The translations under genes were made by a program, and so were the position numbers. Below, in pieces: positions 16,880-20,715 of a stretch of 20,715 nucleotides of DNA. Numbering within the stretch: the stretch's first letter is position 1; each line of letters begins with the position of its first letter. This DNA comes from Archangium sp. (GTDB lineage: Bacteria; Myxococcota; Myxococcia; Myxococcales; Myxococcaceae), in the NCBI GenBank assembly GCA_016793585.1, contig JAEUJR010001055.1:1-20715 (forward strand), read 5' to 3'. The notes under the pieces were generated by a model. The model did no database searches, had not been told where the DNA came from, and was given only the letters and a program-made list of their open reading frames with translations.

Positions 16880-18061
16880 TCAGTCGTTGTCGCCGGCGCC
16901 CTCTTTGGGAACCTTGAGCGACAGGGTGGTCACGAACTGCGTCTTGAAGAGATCGGTGAAGGCCTTCACCTGGGTGCGGAGCGCAGGCACGGTGTCGGGG
17001 CTCTCGACGACGAGGCGCTGCACGGGACGATCGAGGGCACGGGCGCTGGTGAGCGCCGCGTCGAGCGCTGCGAGCATTCGATCTCTGAGCTCGGTCGCAC
17101 CGCGCTCGACGAGCAGATCGTCGAAGCCAACGGCGGCCGGGTCGGCATCGAACGAGCCGGTGAAGCCCGCACGGAGCGCGACGAGGTTCTCGACGACGGC
17201 GCGGCTCGACAGCTGCGCCCGCGGCGACTCGGCGAGCTCGGGGCACGACGTGGCCATGCACGCCAGGTTGAGCCCCGCAGGCGCGCCCAGCTTCGAGTCC
17301 TTCACCATCTGGTCGACGAGAAAGAGCCCCGCGAAGACGTCGTCGAGCGCGTCTTTCGGCGTCCTCCAGGGCGAGCCCATCGAGCCGGCGGCGGCCTGCT
17401 TCTCGGCGTAGGCCACCCAGCCGTCACGCGCCTTCTTCGCCGTGCGCTCGACGTGCCGGGCCACGCCTGCGGCCCACGCCTTCCTGCGCTCCTGCAACAC
17501 GGGAGTCGCCGCGAGCGCGGCCCACGAGCCGTCGGTCACGATGGTCGCCGTCGAGGGGCACGCCGTCGTCGTCGATTGGTTGTGGAGCAGCTCCTCGAGC
17601 ACCACGAGCCCCTTCGACGTCACGAGCGCGGCGTCGAAGTAGGCATCGTCGGGCGTCGTGTTCGCGACGAGCGCCGCGTCGATGCGGCAGAGGTTGGCGG
17701 TCGGCCACGAGTAGATCTCGTCGCGCAGGCCTTCGCCCAGCGTCACCCGCGTCGCCGCCCCGAGCGGGCCGAACTGCAGCAGCTCGACGCGCTGCCACGA
17801 GAGAAACGCCGTCTCGAACTTCTTCTTCGCGTCGTCGAGGGCCGAAGCCTCCTGCCCGGCCGGCGCCTGTCGCCAGGCCTCGATCGCCAGGCTCAACGCC
17901 GACGAATCGGTGACGAACCGCGCCAGCGAAGGCCGCGCGACGTTCGTGTCGATGGCCGCGAGCGCCTGCCGCTGGAGCGCCTCGCCCGGGTCGGGCTTCG
18001 CCGGCTGCGGGCAGCTCGTGAGCCCCAATGCCGAGAGAATGAGAACGATTCGCAATTGCAC
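16880..18061 (-). CDS. Imelysin-family (peptidase M75-like) lipoprotein
   Basis: This 393-residue lipoprotein (lipobox GLTSC, Cys17) is the first gene of the leftward set. Imelysin domains are two-lobed helical bundles found in iron-associated proteins such as IrpA and EfeO/EfeM-type proteins. Family-like segments are FLSWQRVELLQFGPLG (87-101), DEIYSWPTANLCRID (114-128) and the fold-defining GLVVLEELLH (151-160). That last segment corresponds to the family's GxHxxE motif, but Val replaces the His, so neither metal binding nor peptidase activity should be assumed. I chose the GTG at 18061 because AGAAGG lies 6 bases before it and the result is a clean lipoprotein signal. The frame stays open to 18235, but that extension would bury the signal. 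The assignment is good; the biochemical role is unknown. Confidence 0.82.
   Translation of the reverse strand: MQLRIVLILSALGLTSCPQPAKPDPGEALQRQALAAIDTNVARPSLARFVTDSSALSLAIEAWRQAPAGQEASALDDAKKKFETAFLSWQRVELLQFGPLGAATRVTLGEGLRDEIYSWPTANLCRIDAALVANTTPDDAYFDAALVTSKGLVVLEELLHNQSTTTACPSTATIVTDGSWAALAATPVLQERRKAWAAGVARHVERTAKKARDGWVAYAEKQAAAGSMGSPWRTPKDALDDVFAGLFLVDQMVKDSKLGAPAGLNLACMATSCPELAESPRAQLSSRAVVENLVALRAGFTGSFDADPAAVGFDDLLVERGATELRDRMLAALDAALTSARALDRPVQRLVVESPDTVPALRTQVKAFTDLFKTQFVTTLSLKVPKEGAGDND
18035..18053 (-). promoter_or_regulatory. Weak Fur-box-like sequence at the start of the imelysin gene
   Basis: On the plus strand GAGAATGAGAACGATTCGC matches the 19-bp Fur consensus at 13 positions. 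It lies just inside the coding region of the imelysin gene, overlapping its signal-peptide codons. Repression from this position is possible, but the Leu/Ile codons of the signal peptide could produce the pattern by chance. A perfect 8-bp palindrome, GCAATTGC (18052-18059), adjoins it. Confidence 0.25.
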
Positions 18062-18157
18062 GGTGTGCCTTCTAAATGTTCGCGAGTAGTCGCTGCGATG
18101 AAAAAATCTCGGCGACGGTGGAGCAGTGCTTCTCCGCAGAATCTGCGCAGGGGCGGC

Positions 18158-18321
18158 GTGACGGTGCGCGAGCTGCTCATCGAAGGCGCCGAGCTGGCCC
18201 TCGAACGACGCGAGAGCCGGGCGATCTCGAGACACTCAAGACGCGCTCGGCAGCTGCGAAGGCCCGCATGCGTCGCGGCTACTTCGCGCTCGAGGCCGCC
18301 ACCGAGCCGCTGGCGAAGTGA
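18158..18321 (+). pseudogene. Antitoxin-like gene broken by an apparent one-base deletion
   Basis: From GTG 18158, with AGGGG 4 bases upstream, one frame reads VTVRELLIEGAELALERRE and then degenerates into Arg/Ser-rich nonsense. From about 18214 another frame reads EPGDLETLKTRSAAAKARM, then RRGYFALEAATEPLAK, and ends at TGA 18319-18321, overlapping the PIN gene's GTG. Joining the two, as if a GAGGAG had lost one G to give GAGAG, restores a smooth, helical 54-residue protein directly coupled to the toxin-like gene. This is the expected size and place for a VapB-like antitoxin. It could also be a sequencing error. An ATG at 18098 in the first frame is an alternative start. The intact frame from 18076 has a first half that looks like a shadow. 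No antitoxin DNA-binding family is recognised. Confidence 0.5.
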
Positions 18322-18788
18322 AGGCCATCTTCGTCGACACCTGGGCGTTCCTGGCCATGGCGAACCGGCGCGATTTGGCGCACGACGACGTGCTCGACGC
18401 CTACGTGTGGCTCGACGCGCACGGCTCGGTGCGGGTGACGTCAGACCTCGTGCTGCAGGAGACGCTCACCGCGCTTCGTGCAGCAGCAGGGCCCGAGGCG
18501 GCGCTGCACTTCCTCGACGACTTCGAGGCCATCGTCGCGGCGGGCGAGATGCAGCTCGTGCGCGTCGGGCCCGAAGGGCTGTCGGAGTCACTCGCCCTCT
18601 TCCGCAAGCTCGCCCCGCGGGTGCCTCGCCTGTCGCTCACCGACTGCAGCTCGCTGGTGGTGATGAAGCGCCTCGAGCTGACGCTCGCCTTCTCGTCCGA
18701 CCCGCACTTCGCCGCCGCCGGGAGGTCGATCGCGCCGCTCTTCTGGTGGGAGAACAATCGCCTCGTGCGTGCACCGATTCCGGTTTGA
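18318..18788 (+). CDS. PIN-domain protein, VapC-like toxin ribonuclease
   Basis: This 156-residue protein has a PIN nuclease fold. The metal-binding acids appear as Asp7 (IFVDTWAFLA), Glu48 (LVLQETLTAL), Asp109 (SLTDCSS) and Asp128 (FSSDPHFAAAG), in the order and spacing of VapC-type toxins, which cut RNA such as tRNA or rRNA in the cytoplasm. The length is slightly above the usual 130-140 residues, because of a C-terminal tail ending in NNRLVRAPIPV. GTG 18318 overlaps the TGA of the upstream antitoxin-like frame (GTGA), which is typical of toxin-antitoxin translational coupling. Since that upstream gene looks frameshifted, either the toxin is weak or unexpressed, or the frameshift is an assembly error. 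A housekeeping PIN RNase is less likely given the arrangement. Confidence 0.82.
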   Translation: MKAIFVDTWAFLAMANRRDLAHDDVLDAYVWLDAHGSVRVTSDLVLQETLTALRAAAGPEAALHFLDDFEAIVAAGEMQLVRVGPEGLSESLALFRKLAPRVPRLSLTDCSSLVVMKRLELTLAFSSDPHFAAAGRSIAPLFWWENNRLVRAPIPV

Positions 18789-18835
18789 CGCCGGGCGTCG
18801 ACACGTCGTTCTCCTCCTCGGTGGGCCGAAGCTGT

Positions 18836-18850
18836 AGGGTGCGCGACCCT
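18836..18850 (+). promoter_or_regulatory. Perfect inverted repeat covering the ribosome-binding region of mmsA
   Basis: AGGGT (18836-18840), the spacer GCGCG and ACCCT (18846-18850) form an inverted repeat ending 2 bases before the mmsA ATG. The only Shine-Dalgarno-like sequence, AGGG, lies in its left arm. It may be an operator for a repressor or an mRNA hairpin limiting translation. Confidence 0.4.
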
Positions 18851-18852
18851 CC

Positions 18853-20331
18853 ATGCACCCGTACCAGCGTTTGTCGCAGGGCCCCCGCGTCGTTCCCCAT
18901 CTCGTCAAAGGCCAGTGGCGCTTCGAGAAGGGCGCTCACACCGTCACCAGCCCGTACACCGGCGAGCTCATGCTCGAGTTGCGCAGCGCCGATCGAGCGC
19001 TCGTCGACGAAGCCGTCGCTGGCGCCGCCGCTGGCGCGAAAGAATGGGCCCAGACGCCCATCAAGGAGCGCACGCGGCTCTTGTTCGAGGTGCGTCAGAA
19101 CATTCTCAACCGGCTCGAGGAGCTGCGCGCCGTCATCTCGTACGAGTCGGGCAAGACAATCGCCGAAGCCGAAGCCGGCGTGATGAAGGGCGTCGAGGTG
19201 CTCGAGTTCGCGCTCGCGCTCCAGAACCTCGATCAGGGCGGCAAGCTGGAGGTCTCGCGCGGCGTGCACTGCGAGGTGCGTCGCGTGCCGCTGGGCGTCG
19301 TCGCCGGCATCACGCCCTTCAACTTCCCCGCGATGGTGCCGATGTGGATGATGCCCATCGCCATCGCGCTCGGGAACGCCTTCGTGTGGAAGCCGTCGGA
19401 GAAGGTGCCGATGACCTCGCAGGTGCTCGGCGAGTGCTTCACGAAGGCGGGCCTGCCCCCGGGCGTGCTCACCATCGTGCAGGGCGGCGTCGACGCGGTG
19501 AACGCGATCATCGATCACCCCGAGGTGCGCGCCGTGGGCTTCGTCGGCTCGACGCCCGTCGCGAAGGCCGTCTACTCACGCACCACCTTGCTGGGAAAAC
19601 GCGCGCTCTGTCTTGGCGGGGCGAAGAACCACATCATCTTGATGCCCGACGCCGACCCCGAGATCGCCGCGGCCGGCATCTCCGACTCGTTCACGGGCTG
19701 CGCGGGCCAGCGCTGCATGGCGGCCTCGGTCGTGCTCGCCGTCGGCAAGGTCGATCACATTCTCGCGAAGGTGGCCGAGCGCGCGAGCGCCCACCGGCCC
19801 GGCGAGACCATGGGCGCGATCATCACGAAGCAGCAGGTCGACTTCCTGCGCGGCGCCATCGATCGCGGCGTGGCCGACGGGGCGAAGGCCCTCGTCGACG
19901 GTCGCACCGTGAAGCCCCTGCCGGGCTATGAGAACGGCAACTGGCTGGGCCCTACGATTCTCGACGGCGTCAAAGCCACGAGCGAAGCGGCGACGAAAGA
20001 GCTCTTCGGCCCGGTGCTGTCGGTGATGCGCGTGGCCTCGCTCGACGAAGCGCTCGCCATCGACGACTCGAGCACCTTCGGCAACGCCACCAGCGTCTTC
20101 ACCTCGTCGGGCGCCATCGCCGAAGAGGTGGCCCGCCGCGCGAACAGCGGCATGGTGGGCATCAACATCGGCGTGCCCGTGCCCCGCGAGCCGTTCTCGT
20201 TCGGCGGCACGTACGAATCGAAGTTCGGCCACGGTGACATCACCGGGCCCGCGTCGCTCAACTTCTGGTCAGACCTCAAGAAGGTCACCACGAAGTGGAC
20301 GATGCCGAAGGACCTCAACTGGATGAGCTGA
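18853..20331 (+). CDS. mmsA: CoA-acylating methylmalonate/malonate-semialdehyde dehydrogenase
   Basis: This enzyme converts methylmalonate semialdehyde or malonate semialdehyde, with CoA and NAD+, to propionyl-CoA or acetyl-CoA with loss of CO2. It acts in valine, inositol, beta-alanine and pyrimidine breakdown in the cytoplasm. It is an aldehyde dehydrogenase fold of 492 residues, normal for the family. ITPFNFPAMVPMWM (153-166) and FVWKPSEKVPMT (177-188) are the cofactor-site segments. LGGAKNH (254-260) is diagnostic: Asn replaces the general-base Glu of hydrolytic aldehyde dehydrogenases. The catalytic cysteine is Cys288 in GQRCMA. The C-terminal part contains KELFGPVLSV and FGGTYESKFG. Start ATG 18853 has no strong Shine-Dalgarno apart from AGGG inside an inverted repeat. 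The next gene begins 27 bases downstream and is probably co-transcribed, suggesting a shared pathway. Confidence 0.95.
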   Translation: MHPYQRLSQGPRVVPHLVKGQWRFEKGAHTVTSPYTGELMLELRSADRALVDEAVAGAAAGAKEWAQTPIKERTRLLFEVRQNILNRLEELRAVISYESGKTIAEAEAGVMKGVEVLEFALALQNLDQGGKLEVSRGVHCEVRRVPLGVVAGITPFNFPAMVPMWMMPIAIALGNAFVWKPSEKVPMTSQVLGECFTKAGLPPGVLTIVQGGVDAVNAIIDHPEVRAVGFVGSTPVAKAVYSRTTLLGKRALCLGGAKNHIILMPDADPEIAAAGISDSFTGCAGQRCMAASVVLAVGKVDHILAKVAERASAHRPGETMGAIITKQQVDFLRGAIDRGVADGAKALVDGRTVKPLPGYENGNWLGPTILDGVKATSEAATKELFGPVLSVMRVASLDEALAIDDSSTFGNATSVFTSSGAIAEEVARRANSGMVGINIGVPVPREPFSFGGTYESKFGHGDITGPASLNFWSDLKKVTTKWTMPKDLNWMS

Positions 20332-20358
20332 AGCATCACCCCCGAAAGGAACGCCTCC

Positions 20359-20715
20359 GTGCCCACGTCTGCCTCGCACCGGCTTCGCAAGAACCACATC
20401 GTTCTCACGTCACACCCGCACTTCATCTACGGCGACTCGCCCGAGGTGTCCTGGGGCGCGAAAGATCCCCACAAGCGTGGGCCGATCATCGCCTCGTTCA
20501 CCAACAAGCTGCACCGCAACGCGATCGGCTCGCACTCGGGCAGCTACACCATCTACCGCGCGCTCGCGCTCGCCGCCGGCCAGATGGACCCCGATCACCG
20601 GCCTGATCTCACCAACACCGATCCCGTCACGCAGATTGGGCCCTTCCCCTCCTGGTACGACGCCGATCGCATCGTGTCGCTCGACCCGTGGGGGCACCTC
20701 GTTCACAAGACCTTC
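20359..20715 (+). CDS. GTP cyclohydrolase II-like protein with extended N-terminal domain (5' part only)
   Basis: The first 119 codons of a gene run off the right edge. GTG 20359 is preceded by AAAGGA with 8 bases spacing, which fixes the start. The sequence resembles the N-terminal domain (GTP_CH_N type) attached to a subgroup of GTP cyclohydrolase II proteins: HIVLTSHPHFIYGD, then WGAKDPHKRGPIIASFTN, RNAIGSHSGSYTIYRALALA, PDLTNTDPVTQIGPFPSWYD and LDPWGHLVHKTF. Proteins with this layout include the fungal URC1 protein of the uracil-catabolism pathway and bacterial relatives, as distinct from ordinary RibA of riboflavin synthesis. The catalytic zinc-binding cysteines would lie beyond the window and cannot be checked. 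Location 27 bases after mmsA suggests an operon for pyrimidine breakdown. The family is fairly certain; the pathway is inferred. Confidence 0.8.
   Translation, partial: MPTSASHRLRKNHIVLTSHPHFIYGDSPEVSWGAKDPHKRGPIIASFTNKLHRNAIGSHSGSYTIYRALALAAGQMDPDHRPDLTNTDPVTQIGPFPSWYDADRIVSLDPWGHLVHKTF

Noticed and set aside
18076..18321. Intact 81-codon frame as the complete antitoxin
   Set aside because: Its first 50 residues are Arg/Ala-rich and look like a shadow, while a second frame over the same DNA reads as a better antitoxin N-terminus; a frameshift explains both halves better.
15740..19183. Plus-strand open frame of 1147 codons
   Set aside because: It is antisense to the imelysin and DUF4856 genes and continues through the PIN gene into mmsA. 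The product is Arg/Glu/Gly-rich low-complexity sequence without domains, as expected of a shadow in GC-rich DNA. Only the short piece at 18158-18214 looks real, as part of the antitoxin.

Overview
This is a 20.7-kb window of uniformly GC-rich chromosome with about 14 protein genes and two tRNAs. GC-rich third codon positions, frequent GTG starts, many four-base ATGA/GTGA gene overlaps, secreted lipoproteins with Asp-Gly-Gly-rich linkers and a protein with a TIGR02996-like segment all point to a myxobacterium (Myxococcota). That placement is an inference, because no 16S or other marker gene is present. I see no integrase, transposase, phage gene or CRISPR array.

Layout, left to right. (1) At 2-214 there may be the last codons of a rightward gene; recJ (166-1965, minus) follows. 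(2) Divergent from recJ is a tightly overlapped rightward operon at 2036-6800: a NapH-like membrane Fe-S protein, a NapG-like protein with four Fe-S clusters, a TAT-exported molybdopterin oxidoreductase and a cytoplasmic-looking protein with TIGR02996-like and FHA-like segments. It looks like a quinol-linked periplasmic redox chain whose substrate is unknown. (3) At 6846-10022 is a large lipoprotein with one IPT/TIG domain and seven tandem repeats of about 132 residues. Its stop codon overlaps the start of sbtA, which overlaps sbtB, giving a bicarbonate transporter and its PII-like partner. (4) tRNA-Val(UAC) and tRNA-Asp(GUC) lie at 11425-11603, with a clear promoter before them and a strong terminator after them.

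(5) From 18061 down to 11661 runs a leftward gene set: imelysin-family lipoprotein, DUF4856-like lipoprotein, HTTM (gamma-carboxylase-like) membrane protein, FecA-like TonB-dependent receptor and a PEGA protein. The first four are packed within 0-21 bp of each other. The receptor and the imelysin family suggest metal (iron) acquisition, and the HTTM protein keeps the residues that align with the catalytic core of vitamin K-dependent gamma-glutamyl carboxylase. This is the best candidate here for an incompletely described system. (6) At 18158-18788 is a toxin-antitoxin-like pair: a PIN-domain protein preceded by an antitoxin-like gene that appears broken by a one-base deletion. (7) At 18853 to the end are mmsA (CoA-acylating (methyl)malonate-semialdehyde dehydrogenase) and the start of a GTP cyclohydrolase II-like gene with the extended N-terminal domain, a pairing that suggests pyrimidine (uracil) catabolism by a URC-type route.

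No gene-free stretch exceeds 300 bases.
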